Shown: one piece after another, positions 1 to 9,895 of the stretch
Numbering within the stretch: position 1 is the first letter of the stretch
How the letters are laid out: each line of letters begins with the position of its first letter
Notes under the pieces: generated by a model
Database searches by the model: none
What the model was told of the DNA's origin: nothing
The model's input: only the letters and a program-made list of their open reading frames with translations
NCBI GenBank assembly: GCA_902527245.1
Contig: CABZOI010000002.1
Span: forward strand, 1-64,000
DNA: 64,000 bases
Source: an uncultured SAR92 cluster bacterium
GTDB lineage: Bacteria > Pseudomonadota > Gammaproteobacteria > Pseudomonadales > Porticoccaceae
Direction of reading: 5' to 3'
Position numbers and translations under genes: made by a program

Positions 1-401
1 TTTTCACAAATCAATTAGATCACACAAAAGATCCTTATTTTGAGCAATTAATCAATTTAAAAGTCTCATCTCACTTTTATATAAAGAGATCGGGAGAGAT
101 TATTCAATTCGTTTCATTGGATCACAGAGCCTGGCACGCTGGGCTGTCAGAATATAATGGTAGATCAAACTGTAATGATTTTAGTATTGGTATTGAACTT
201 GAGGGAACTGAAAATATTAAGTATACCAATCAACAATATATGTCTTTGATTGAGCTCTCAAAGTGTTGCATACATAACTACTCAAAGTTAACTATTGACC
301 GAATAGTAGGCCACAGCAAAATTTCACCCGGAAGAAAAACTGATCCCGGGATGCTTTTTGATTGGCAGTATTTTTTAAATAATCTGGCTCTTAAATTTTA
401 G
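1..401 (+). CDS. ampD: AmpD, 1,6-anhydro-N-acetylmuramyl-L-alanine amidase (5' truncated by window edge)
   Basis: This is the C-terminal part of the cytoplasmic zinc amidase that cleaves the stem peptide from anhydro-muropeptides during peptidoglycan recycling. The reading frame is open from base 3 and gives about 132 residues to the stop at 399-401. AmpD signatures are visible in order: SSHF, DHRAWHAG, CNDFSIGIELEGTE, and a terminal GHSKISPGRKTDPG. The His of GH and the Asp of TDPG are the expected second and third zinc ligands; the first His lies upstream of the window. The gene ends convergently with ampG, with an 11-base overlap, so the enzyme and the permease that supplies its substrate sit tail to tail. 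Confidence 0.95.
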   Translation, partial: FTNQLDHTKDPYFEQLINLKVSSHFYIKRSGEIIQFVSLDHRAWHAGLSEYNGRSNCNDFSIGIELEGTENIKYTNQQYMSLIELSKCCIHNYSKLTIDRIVGHSKISPGRKTDPGMLFDWQYFLNNLALKF

Positions 402-1644
402 AGTCATTATCCCAAGGCGCAATTTTAAGCAATAGTATCATTCCGGGTACAGCAAGCGCTGTGCAGAGGTAGAAAAAGTGCTCCCATCCCATTAATTCGA
501 CTATATAACCGGAGGAAGCACTAATCGTTGTTCTGGGAACTGCTGTCAATGCAGTAAAAAGCGCAAATTGGGTTGCGGCAAAGGCTTTACTCGTGGTTTT
601 GGCAATATAGGCTATAAATGCAGCTGTTCCGAGTCCGACTCCAAGGTACTCAAATCCAACTACTGCACCAAGAAGCCAAAGATTTTCTCCCACTCTCGCT
701 AGTATCGCAAACCCGAGAATGGATATTATTTGGATAAGACCAAAAATCCATAATGCTTTATTTATTCCGATTCGAATCATAATAATTCCACCTACAATCC
801 CACCGATAATACTTGTCCAAAGCGCTGCATTTTTTGCAACTAGACCGATATCGGTTAAGGAGAAACCCAGATCTATGTAAAATGGTGTTGCAAGAGAAGT
901 AGCCATACTGTCTCCCAACTTATAAGTGAGCATGAAGAGCAAGATGAAAAAGCTATTTTTCATTCCATTTCTTGAAAAGAATTCGAGGAACGGCGCAGTA
1001 AATCGACTGTGACCTGTTTGTTTTAATTGAGGACTTATCTGAGGTTCTTTTACAAAAAGAGTCATGATGATGCCAGCAATAAAAAATGCGCTGGTAACTA
1101 CAAACGCAAAGTTCCAGGAAAATAAATCAGCCAGCATTAGAGACAAGCTACCCGGAATCAGACTACTTATCCTGTATGCATTTACATGAATAGAGTTGCC
1201 TAGACCTAACTCTAAATCTGGTAAAATCTGACGCCTGAAAGCGTCGATAGAGATATCAAAGGTTGCACTGAATATTGCAACACTAATACACAAGATTGTT
1301 ATTTCGAATAGGTGATGTGTCGGATTAAGAAAACCTAAAAAACTTATCGCCATTAGGAGGACTACTTGTGTTACAAACATCCAACTGCGCCGCAAACCAA
1401 TATCCAGTCTCAAGATTTTCAAACTAAAAGTGTCTAATAGTGGAGCCCATATAAATTTGAGTGTATAAGGAAGTTGGGTTAATGAAAGAAGACCAATTTC
1501 AGCTAACCCTACTCCTTCAGTTCTAAGCCATGCGGGTATGAGTTGAATCAAAGCGTAATATGGAAGACCAGATGCAAAACCTGTGAAAATACACGTCAGC
1601 ATTCTTGTGTTCATTACACTGCCCACAAGGCTATTATCTTGCAT
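391..1644 (-). CDS. ampG: AmpG-type muropeptide permease (MFS)
   Basis: This 417-residue protein is a major facilitator with about 12 predicted membrane helices. It imports GlcNAc-anhydro-MurNAc peptides across the inner membrane for peptidoglycan recycling. The N-terminus has the AmpG pattern FASGLPYYALIQLIPAWLR followed by KFIWAPLLD, and the length fits short AmpG proteins. The adjacent convergent ampD supports the assignment. ATG at 1642-1644 is the chosen start; an in-frame ATG ten codons downstream is an alternative. Close relatives of AmpG in the same family transport other substrates, so the substrate is inferred from motif and context. Confidence 0.88.
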   Translation of the reverse strand: MQDNSLVGSVMNTRMLTCIFTGFASGLPYYALIQLIPAWLRTEGVGLAEIGLLSLTQLPYTLKFIWAPLLDTFSLKILRLDIGLRRSWMFVTQVVLLMAISFLGFLNPTHHLFEITILCISVAIFSATFDISIDAFRRQILPDLELGLGNSIHVNAYRISSLIPGSLSLMLADLFSWNFAFVVTSAFFIAGIIMTLFVKEPQISPQLKQTGHSRFTAPFLEFFSRNGMKNSFFILLFMLTYKLGDSMATSLATPFYIDLGFSLTDIGLVAKNAALWTSIIGGIVGGIIMIRIGINKALWIFGLIQIISILGFAILARVGENLWLLGAVVGFEYLGVGLGTAAFIAYIAKTTSKAFAATQFALFTALTAVPRTTISASSGYIVELMGWEHFFYLCTALAVPGMILLLKIAPWDNDSKI

Positions 1645-1859
1645 TCTATTTCAGCCTATTTCGGAGAATTTGAAATCTTAATTTCGATTGTGTTATATCC
1701 TAGCATAAGAAATAAATGCTCTCCTTATTTGCCTCAATCTGGTTAGTTTTTCTTAGGTTATATTTCCGAGTTTAAGAGGATTGGATAGATACAAATTAAA
1801 AATTATCTTCTTACTTAAATAAATTGAGGTGCAGTGCAAAAATACATTAGGATACGACG

Positions 1860-2342
1860 ATGCGATTAAGATTTATACCTTTGTTATTGCTGAGTCTGAT
1901 TGTTTTTGAGCTTTACATGCTCTTTTTAGCCTCTGAATCCATCGGTTCATTGAAAGTATTAGCACTCATTATAATGACTGCCGTTCTTGGTATCAGTTAT
2001 ATTAAAAAACAAGGGCTTAAAACTATCACAAAAGCTAGAGAGAGAATTTCATCTGGCAAAAGTCCAAATTCAGAGTTTATTCAGGGATTACTTCTAGCCT
2101 TTGGTGGTGTATTCCTATTAATTCCGGGGTTTATTTCCGATCTAATCGGTCTCGTCTTTGCTCTACCCTTTACTCGTAAACAAATTGCAAAATATATTCT
2201 TGGATCCTTTCAATCTTTTTTTGGACGTATATTTTCGTTTGAAGAGACGAGGGATGATGAGTCCTCAAGAGATATTATCGATGGCGAATTTTGGGAGCAC
2301 CAGGATCAAAAAAAAATTAAAAAAAATACCAAAGACACTTGA
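1860..2342 (+). CDS. fxsA: FxsA family inner-membrane protein
   Basis: The 160-residue protein matches the FxsA family (PF04186). It starts with a helix (RFIPLLLLSLIVFELYMLF), continues with a second helix, an amphipathic linker (KARERISSGKSP), and a pair of helices around FGGVFLLIPGFISDLIGL, and ends in a charged cytoplasmic tail. FxsA was named for suppressing F-plasmid exclusion of phage T7 when overproduced; its cellular role is otherwise unclear. It lies directly upstream of groES, a common gammaproteobacterial order. The groE heat-shock promoter overlaps its stop codon, so groESL can be transcribed separately from it. Confidence 0.9.
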   Translation: MRLRFIPLLLLSLIVFELYMLFLASESIGSLKVLALIIMTAVLGISYIKKQGLKTITKARERISSGKSPNSEFIQGLLLAFGGVFLLIPGFISDLIGLVFALPFTRKQIAKYILGSFQSFFGRIFSFEETRDDESSRDIIDGEFWEHQDQKKIKKNTKDT

Positions 2343-2366
2343 AAATGTTAATGTGAATCACCATAT
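2338..2366 (+). promoter_or_regulatory. Sigma-32 (heat-shock) promoter for groESL
   Basis: The -35 element CTTGAAA lies at 2338-2344. After a 14-base spacer comes CACCATAT at 2359-2366, which matches 7 of 8 positions of the sigma-32 -10 consensus CCCCATNT. The -35 element overlaps the fxsA stop codon. Transcription would start about 55 bases before groES. I saw no CIRCE inverted repeat, so RpoH control rather than HrcA control is inferred. Confidence 0.82.
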
Positions 2367-2430
2367 TTCCTATTAGCGAAAGTTAACGCGATTAAACTAT
2401 AAATAAAAATCTATCTTTTGGAGAAAAATT

Positions 2431-2724
2431 ATGAAAATTCGTCCATTGCACGACCGAGTCATCGTTCGGCGCGAAGAGGAAGAACAAACGACCGCAGGCG
2501 GAATATTATTGCCCGGTTCTGCACAGGAGAAGCCAAACCAAGGAGAAGTTGTCGCTGTTGGTAGCGGACGTATTTTAGATAACGGAGAGGTTAGGGCAGT
2601 AGATGTGAAAGTTGGTGATACTGTTGTTTTTGGTCAGTATGCTGGGAATGACAAAATTGATGTTGATGGTGAAGAGCTAATAATCCTCAGTGAAAGTGAC
2701 ATAAAAGCAGTCATCGACGCATAA
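2431..2724 (+). CDS. groS: Co-chaperonin GroES
   Basis: The 97-residue GroES forms the heptameric lid of the GroEL folding chamber. It opens with the canonical [14 protein letters not shown], contains the mobile loop [19 protein letters not shown], and ends [18 protein letters not shown] ribosome-binding sequence (TTTGGAGAAA) precedes the ATG. groEL follows after 35 bases, so the two form the usual bicistronic operon behind the sigma-32 promoter. Confidence 0.98.
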   Translation: MKIRPLHDRVIVRREEEEQTTAGGILLPGSAQEKPNQGEVVAVGSGRILDNGEVRAVDVKVGDTVVFGQYAGNDKIDVDGEELIILSESDIKAVIDA

Positions 2725-2744
2725 CACACAAATATAAAATTTAG

Positions 2745-4421
<1,677 letters not shown>

Positions 4422-4441
4422 TCATCCTCTTTTGTTGTTCC

Positions 4442-4499
4442 CATACAAATGTTCTTGTATGTGTTAAAAGCCCGCAGATCCTTGGTTTGCGGGTTTTTT
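4442..4499 (+). terminator. groESL terminator with a preceding hairpin
   Basis: Two hairpins lie downstream of groEL. The first is a perfect 7-bp stem, CATACAA (4442-4448) with TTGTATG (4455-4461). The second is a terminator: CCCGCAGATC (4471-4480), a 3-base loop, and GGTTTGCGGG (4484-4493) followed by a run of six T. The second stem is 10 bp and includes two G-U pairs. It is a good intrinsic terminator for the groE operon. Confidence 0.85.
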
Positions 4500-4571
4500 A
4501 ATAAGTGGTTATGACTCCTAATAATTGATAAAGTATAAGTATGATTAATCAGTAAAAACAGAGGAAGTCTA

Positions 4572-5366
4572 ATGGATAAAAAATCGACGCCTCCAATTGT
4601 ACCTGATAGACGCGAAATGATTGGTAGGAAAGGATCATCGAACTCTGGCGGTCAGGGTAACTCAGATGTTAATAAATCTAACAAATCCTCAATTTCAGGT
4701 GGCGGCTCAAGTAATAAGTTTTCAGTTCTAATTTTACTCTTACTTTTAATTGCTGGAGCTTATGGGGGTTATGAGTATGTTGTTTTGGCAAAAAAACATG
4801 AGAACTTGTCTATCCGTTTTGATGAATTAGAGTCACGTCTGATGAGTACTGATGAATCAGTGAGTCAATCTGGGGCAGCATTGCAATTGAAACTCAGCAA
4901 ACATGAAAGTGATTTGAAGAAACACTGGAGCGAAATTAGAAAATTGTGGGGTGTATCAAATGACAGAAACAAAACAAATATCGCATCAAATAAGAAAGAT
5001 ATTTCATTTTTGGCAAATCAAAACAATCAATCAAAGGCGAATCTTGAATCTTTGAAAACGAATCTTGAATTAACAAAGAAAAGAGTAGCTGATAACAAAA
5101 CTTTACACGGTAATACTGAAAAAGAACTCAAAGCGCTCGACAAAAATATCATGCAATTAAGTGATCGGCTTAACCAAATGAAGATTTTGCAAGACAAACA
5201 TGGGAGATCTCAAGTTGAGATAGACGAAGCTGTTGCCGCTATTGATAGTTTTAGAAGACAAACAATTCAAAAGCTTTACACACTCGAACAGCGAGTTAAG
5301 TCCATGAGTGAAGTCGATTTTCCAAATTCCCAACCCATCAACTATGTTAATGATCTTGAAGAGTAG
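4572..5366 (+). CDS. Unrecognised membrane-anchored coiled-coil protein
   Basis: I do not recognise a named family for this 264-residue protein. Residues 1-48 are polar, rich in Ser, Gly, Asn and Lys, and probably disordered. Residues 49-72 form one hydrophobic helix (FSVLILLLLLIAGAYGGYEYV). Residues 75-245 are charged and heptad-like, with long Lys/Asn/Glu/Leu stretches that predict a coiled coil. The charge pattern suggests a cytoplasmic N-terminus and a periplasmic coiled coil. The ATG has a good ribosome-binding site (AGAGGAAG). It lies behind the groE terminator and 20 bases before sbcB, so it may be cotranscribed with sbcB. No function is assigned. Confidence 0.8.
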   Translation: MDKKSTPPIVPDRREMIGRKGSSNSGGQGNSDVNKSNKSSISGGGSSNKFSVLILLLLLIAGAYGGYEYVVLAKKHENLSIRFDELESRLMSTDESVSQSGAALQLKLSKHESDLKKHWSEIRKLWGVSNDRNKTNIASNKKDISFLANQNNQSKANLESLKTNLELTKKRVADNKTLHGNTEKELKALDKNIMQLSDRLNQMKILQDKHGRSQVEIDEAVAAIDSFRRQTIQKLYTLEQRVKSMSEVDFPNSQPINYVNDLEE

Positions 5367-5386
5367 CAATAAATAGCCATTGAAAA

Positions 5387-6826
5387 ATGAATCAGTCAAT
5401 CTTCTGGCATGACTATGAAACATCTGGGATCAATCCTTCTTTCGATCAACCATTACAATTTGCCGGAATTCGAACTAATGAGAATTTAGATATTATTGGC
5501 GATCCAATCGTATTATTTTGTAAGCCGCATCTTGATATTATCCCATCGCCACAGGCTTGTCTTGTGACGGGAATATCGCTACAGCAAGCATACTCAGAAG
5601 GACTCAAAGAGCCCGATTTTATATCGACTATTCATGCGGAAATGATTAAGCCGGGCACATGCAGTGTTGGTTATAACAGTATTAAATTTGATGATGAGTT
5701 TACGCGATTTACGTTGTATAGAAACTTTTTTGATCCTTACGAGCGAGAGTGGAAAAACGGGAATACTCGATGGGATATTTTAGACATGATGAGAATGGCC
5801 AGAGCATTGAGGCCAGAGGGAATCGAGTGGCCGAACCATCTTGATGGAAAACCAAGCTTTAAACTTGAGGATTTGACTCGGGCCAATGGCATTGACCATT
5901 CTGATGCGCATGACGCGTTATCTGATGTGTACGCGACGATCTCAATAGCAAAACTGATCAAATCAAAACAACCAAAGTTGTTTGATTATTTATATAACAT
6001 TCGGAAAAAACATGAAGTTGAGAAAATAATAAACACCAATGACAAACGTCCATTCTTCTATGTCTCTGGAATCTTGTCCAGCGACAATATGTACGGATCT
6101 ATTATGTTACCGCTAGCAAAACATCCAGAGAATAAAAATGCGATGATTTGCTGGAATTTAATGAAAGATCCATCATGCCTGATTAATAAAAGTGTTGAAA
6201 CTCTGCAAGAGAATTTCTTTAATTTACATGTATCTGAACGATCAAGTGACATTTTTACACCATTAATTATCTCGCTAAATAAAGCTCCTGCAGTAACTCC
6301 TATTAATTTAATTACCCCAGAAATTGCCCAAAAATTAGCGCTAGATATGGAAATTTGTCGCCTCAATATGGAGAAAGTAATTCAGTTTGATATAAGTGAA
6401 AAGTTAAGACAGATTTATCAATTGCAAATTGCTCAAAGTACAAAATCGGCAGAATCTGCTCTTTATTCTGGTTTTATCCCAAACGAGGATATTAAAACTG
6501 CAGAAACTATAAGGAGTGCATCAATGGAGGATTTTTCAAAAAACTCATATCTTTTCAATGATAATAGGATGAATGAGCTCCTTTTTTTGTATCGTGGACG
6601 AAATTATCCAGAATCCTTTTCGCAAGATGAAAGAAAAATATGGAAAGAGATTTGCCGTGATCGACTGGTAAATGGGATTGACGGTAGGAAATCGATCAAT
6701 AAAACGAGAGACGAAATAACCTGTTTGAAGCAATCCCTTAAATCTGAGAAGGCCATAACCATACTAAATCAATTAATGGAATGGCTATCAGTGATTGAAA
6801 GAGATTTCAATACAAACCTAGAGTGA
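5387..6826 (+). CDS. sbcB: Exodeoxyribonuclease I (SbcB)
   Basis: This 479-residue protein is the DEDDh-family 3'-5' single-strand DNA exonuclease used in recombination and mismatch repair. The catalytic motifs are present: DYETSG with Asp9 and Glu11, GYNSIKFDDEF for motif II, and HSDAHDALSDV for motif III with its His and Asp. The conserved PSPQACLVTGI segment and the C-terminal SH3-like and helical regions follow. Its length matches the E. coli enzyme (about 475 residues). The ATG follows the coiled-coil gene by 20 bases. Confidence 0.96.
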   Translation: MNQSIFWHDYETSGINPSFDQPLQFAGIRTNENLDIIGDPIVLFCKPHLDIIPSPQACLVTGISLQQAYSEGLKEPDFISTIHAEMIKPGTCSVGYNSIKFDDEFTRFTLYRNFFDPYEREWKNGNTRWDILDMMRMARALRPEGIEWPNHLDGKPSFKLEDLTRANGIDHSDAHDALSDVYATISIAKLIKSKQPKLFDYLYNIRKKHEVEKIINTNDKRPFFYVSGILSSDNMYGSIMLPLAKHPENKNAMICWNLMKDPSCLINKSVETLQENFFNLHVSERSSDIFTPLIISLNKAPAVTPINLITPEIAQKLALDMEICRLNMEKVIQFDISEKLRQIYQLQIAQSTKSAESALYSGFIPNEDIKTAETIRSASMEDFSKNSYLFNDNRMNELLFLYRGRNYPESFSQDERKIWKEICRDRLVNGIDGRKSINKTRDEITCLKQSLKSEKAITILNQLMEWLSVIERDFNTNLE

Positions 6827-6874
6827 TTGATCAAAAACGGGTAGAATCGCCCAAATTATTTAGGGAGAGTAATA

Positions 6875-7885
6875 TTGAGCTTTACCGGTGCCAGTATTTT
6901 ATCTATTGAACAATTCTCTTTGGATGATGTTGAAAGAATCTTTGCTGTCGCAGACCGAATGCAACCTTTTGCCAGTAGGGAACGTTTCACCAAGGCCCTT
7001 GATGGTGCAATTTTAGGCAATATTTTTTTAGAGCCTAGTACTCGAACGAGGATTAGTTTTGGATCCGCTTTTAATCTTTTAGGAGGTCACGTAAGAGAAA
7101 CGTCAGATATTTCAAGCAGTGCGTTTGTTAAGGGTGAATCACTTCAAGATTCTGCGCGAATTCTTTCTGGTTATAGTGATATTATCTGCTTGAGACATCC
7201 AACAAGCGGATCAGTTGAAAAATTTGCAAAATACAGTCGCGTGCCAGTTATTAACGGTGGTGATGGTGCAAATGAGCATCCAACCCAAGCTTTACTGGAT
7301 CTTTTTACAATAAAAAAAGAGCTCAGGGCAAAAAATCGTGACATTAATAACTTACGCATTGCCCTAGTCGGTGATTTGCTTTTTGGCCGAACAGTTCACT
7401 CATTATGTAAGCTACTTTCATTATATCGAGGAATTTCAGTAGTGTTGATTTCTCCCCCTGAGTTGTCAATGCCGGAGGATATTATCGAATCAATGAGGGC
7501 GGCAAACATTCAGGTAAATGATTGCGAGGATTTCTATAAAGGTATTGGAGATGTTGACATCATTTACACCACTAGAATTCAAGAAGAACGTTTTGAAAAT
7601 AAAGAGATGGCTTCTAAGTACAGAGGAAAGTTTGTTTTGAACGATGATATTTATACAAAATATTGTTCATCTGACACTGTAGTAATGCATCCCCTTCCTC
7701 GAGACAGTAGACCTGAGGCAAATGAAATTGATTTTGATCTCGATAGCAATCCAAATCTCGCAATTTTTAGACAGGCAGATAATGGTATAGCAGTTCGAAT
7801 GGCTCTTTTTGCCTTAGTTCTGGATGTAGTTGATCAAGTTGAAAAAACATCATCAAAAATTCAATGGTATGTTTCAAGAAAGTAA
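6875..7885 (+). CDS. pyrB: Aspartate carbamoyltransferase catalytic subunit
   Basis: This 336-residue enzyme condenses carbamoyl phosphate and aspartate in the second step of pyrimidine synthesis. The carbamoyl-phosphate loop FLEPSTRTR and the HPTQALLDL motif are intact, as is the C-terminal HPLPR segment. The start is TTG at 6875, with a strong ribosome-binding site AGGGAG (6862-6867) seven bases upstream; the next in-frame Met is 28 codons in. The chain is longer than E. coli PyrB (311 residues). No regulatory subunit gene (pyrI) or inactive DHOase-like pyrC' lies beside it, unlike many gammaproteobacteria. Confidence 0.95.
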   Translation: MSFTGASILSIEQFSLDDVERIFAVADRMQPFASRERFTKALDGAILGNIFLEPSTRTRISFGSAFNLLGGHVRETSDISSSAFVKGESLQDSARILSGYSDIICLRHPTSGSVEKFAKYSRVPVINGGDGANEHPTQALLDLFTIKKELRAKNRDINNLRIALVGDLLFGRTVHSLCKLLSLYRGISVVLISPPELSMPEDIIESMRAANIQVNDCEDFYKGIGDVDIIYTTRIQEERFENKEMASKYRGKFVLNDDIYTKYCSSDTVVMHPLPRDSRPEANEIDFDLDSNPNLAIFRQADNGIAVRMALFALVLDVVDQVEKTSSKIQWYVSRK

Positions 7886-7919
7886 GTAGTTTAAAAGTAA
7901 CTATATTTGGGGGTCTCTT

Positions 7920-9080
7920 TTGGATTTATTTGATGATATTAGACCGTATAATAATGAGGAAGCGACAGATGCTATGCTTCGCCTCGTCCAAAACAAAAAT
8001 TTCTTAAATCTTCTTATATCTAAAAAACTTTCTATAAATAACTCACCGTTAACTTATTGTTACTATTATTTTAGTCGACTATTTGTTCGGTATAAGCTCA
8101 CAAAATTATTGTCGAATATTGAAAGCATTGAAGATTTTCAAGAGGAGATTTCAAAGAGATTGCAGTACTCGTTGGACAAAACAACTGATGGATATGAATT
8201 TGTAGGATTAGATAATTTGAAAGCTAACTGTTCATATCTTTTTCTCAGTAATCACAGAGATATTGCATTAGACCCTGCGTTAGTTAATTTAGGTATGAGA
8301 CAAGCAAAACGTGATACGGTCCGAATAGCAATCGGAGATAATCTCCTCAGTAGGCAATATGCGATAGATCTTATGAGAATAAACAAAAGTTTTATTGTTA
8401 AAAGATCCTTTGAAAACCGACGTCAAAAATTAGAGTTTTTGAAAAGATTATCAAGTTATATTCAACAAAGTTTAACTGTTGATAAGTCCTCAGTATGGAT
8501 TGCTCAGGCAGAGGGCAGAGCTAAAAATGGAAAAGATTTAACTGACACAGCACTTCTGAAGATGCTCAGCTTAGCGAAGGCAAAAGGTGAACAGTTCTCT
8601 GAATTTATTCAGAAATTGAATGTTATTCCAGTTGCTATTTCTTATGAGTATGACCCATGTATACGACAGAAAGTCGATGAGATTCATGCCAAAAGGATTG
8701 GTCTAGACTATAAGAAATCAAAGTTTGAAGATTTGGACAGTATTGTCAAAGGATTCCTCGATTACAAAGGGAGAGTGAAAGTGACCTTTGGTCATATGAT
8801 TTCACAAAATTCTTATTCTGTTGAAGATCTTGCCAAAGAAGTTGATAAACAAATACATAACAACTACTGTCTTTTCCCATCAAATATAATTGCGTGGGCA
8901 CTAAGCAATCCGGATGAGCAAAAAGTTATTGATAAGTTGAAAAAGCTTTGGCCTCGAGAAAATTGGAATTATTCTGAAGAAAAATTTTTAGTTCATCTAC
9001 AAGATTTCTCAGATGATTTAAGGGAGATCGCAGTAGGAATATATGCTGAACCTGTGACCAGCCGTTTAATGTACAAATAA
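7920..9080 (+). CDS. PlsC/PlsB-like glycerol-phosphate acyltransferase family protein
   Basis: The 386-residue protein carries an acyltransferase core (PF01553 type). The block LFLSNHRDIALDPALVN around residue 105 is the His/Asp catalytic region, and IAQAEGRAKNGKD is the later glycerophosphate-binding type block. The spacing is H-x5-D rather than the classical H-x4-D, a variant I recall from other NHRDI-type members. No clear membrane helix is visible, so it may be peripheral. The start is given as TTG at 7920 with a G-rich stretch upstream; ATG at 7974 is possible. The true acyl acceptor is unknown. Confidence 0.75.
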   Translation: MDLFDDIRPYNNEEATDAMLRLVQNKNFLNLLISKKLSINNSPLTYCYYYFSRLFVRYKLTKLLSNIESIEDFQEEISKRLQYSLDKTTDGYEFVGLDNLKANCSYLFLSNHRDIALDPALVNLGMRQAKRDTVRIAIGDNLLSRQYAIDLMRINKSFIVKRSFENRRQKLEFLKRLSSYIQQSLTVDKSSVWIAQAEGRAKNGKDLTDTALLKMLSLAKAKGEQFSEFIQKLNVIPVAISYEYDPCIRQKVDEIHAKRIGLDYKKSKFEDLDSIVKGFLDYKGRVKVTFGHMISQNSYSVEDLAKEVDKQIHNNYCLFPSNIIAWALSNPDEQKVIDKLKKLWPRENWNYSEEKFLVHLQDFSDDLREIAVGIYAEPVTSRLMYK

Positions 9081-9150
9081 TTAGAAAGATATATTTTGAT
9101 ACTTCGATTTTTTTTATAAGGGTATTGTTCTCTTTGAAGTTTTATTGATC

Positions 9151-9159
9151 TGATATACT
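9151..9159 (+). promoter_or_regulatory. Candidate extended -10 promoter for the histidine phosphatase gene
   Basis: The sequence TGATATACT at 9151-9159 fits an extended -10 element (TGn plus TATACT), about 30 bases before the next ATG. No good -35 element is present at 16-18 bases upstream, which is tolerated by extended -10 promoters. This suggests a new transcript begins here. Confidence 0.4.
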
Positions 9160-9188
9160 ACCATTTTGAACTTAGAGAGAAATTACTT

Positions 9189-9881
9189 ATGAGTGAGCTA
9201 TACCTGGTGCGTCATGGCCAAGCCTCTTTTGGTTCCTCCGATTATGATCAGCTCTCAGAAATTGGTTTTGAACAATCAAATGTTTTGGGAGAGTTTTTTG
9301 TTTCTCGAAATATTATTTTTGACCGCTTTGTTTGCGGTGATATGCGGCGTCACAGGCAAACAATATCGCAGGTCTGTGAGGGTATGCAATTATCTAAATA
9401 TAACTTAGACATATTGCCAGGTCTCAATGAATATGACTTTGAAAACCTGTTTTTGGCTTACGGTAAAATTTTTGGGGATGATGTTTCGTATAAAAAAGCA
9501 AAAAAAAATCCGAAAGACAAAAAAAATTATTATCGACTTTTAAGAAAGATTCTAAATGTCTGGGTGTCTGATCAGTTACCTGATGTTGATGAAACGTGGG
9601 ATGTTTTTAAATCTCGTGTTAGTAAGTCTCTCGAAAATATAATGTCAAATTCACACACTGGTTCTAAAGCTCTAGTAATTGCATCAGGAGGGTCAATCAG
9701 TATGCTTTTGGGTCTCGTGCTACAAATCCCCGATGAAAAGGTTTTTGATCTTAATCTGCAGTATCTAAATACGGGAGTGACACATTTTTTTTTCAATCAA
9801 GAGAAAATAAATCTAACTGGTTTCAACAACATCTCCCACCTAATTTTGAATGATGATGAACGTTTAATTACATATGGCTAG
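9189..9881 (+). CDS. Histidine phosphatase superfamily protein
   Basis: This 230-residue protein belongs to the phosphoglycerate-mutase-like histidine phosphatases. The catalytic block LYLVRHGQASFG begins at residue 4, with the phospho-accepting His in RHG. CGDMRRHRQT supplies a conserved Arg, and VIASGGSISMLLG replaces the usual second His motif (ASHG/SHGG), with Ser/Gly in place of the His. The substrate cannot be told from sequence. It follows its own candidate promoter and lies 14 bases before an SDR gene, so the two may be cotranscribed. Confidence 0.85.
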   Translation: MSELYLVRHGQASFGSSDYDQLSEIGFEQSNVLGEFFVSRNIIFDRFVCGDMRRHRQTISQVCEGMQLSKYNLDILPGLNEYDFENLFLAYGKIFGDDVSYKKAKKNPKDKKNYYRLLRKILNVWVSDQLPDVDETWDVFKSRVSKSLENIMSNSHTGSKALVIASGGSISMLLGLVLQIPDEKVFDLNLQYLNTGVTHFFFNQEKINLTGFNNISHLILNDDERLITYG

Positions 9882-9895
9882 TCCAAGGAAAGATC

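Noticed and set aside
1543-1746. 67-codon plus-strand open frame over the ampG start
   Set aside because: It is antisense to the AmpG N-terminus and has no motif or ribosome-binding site of note.
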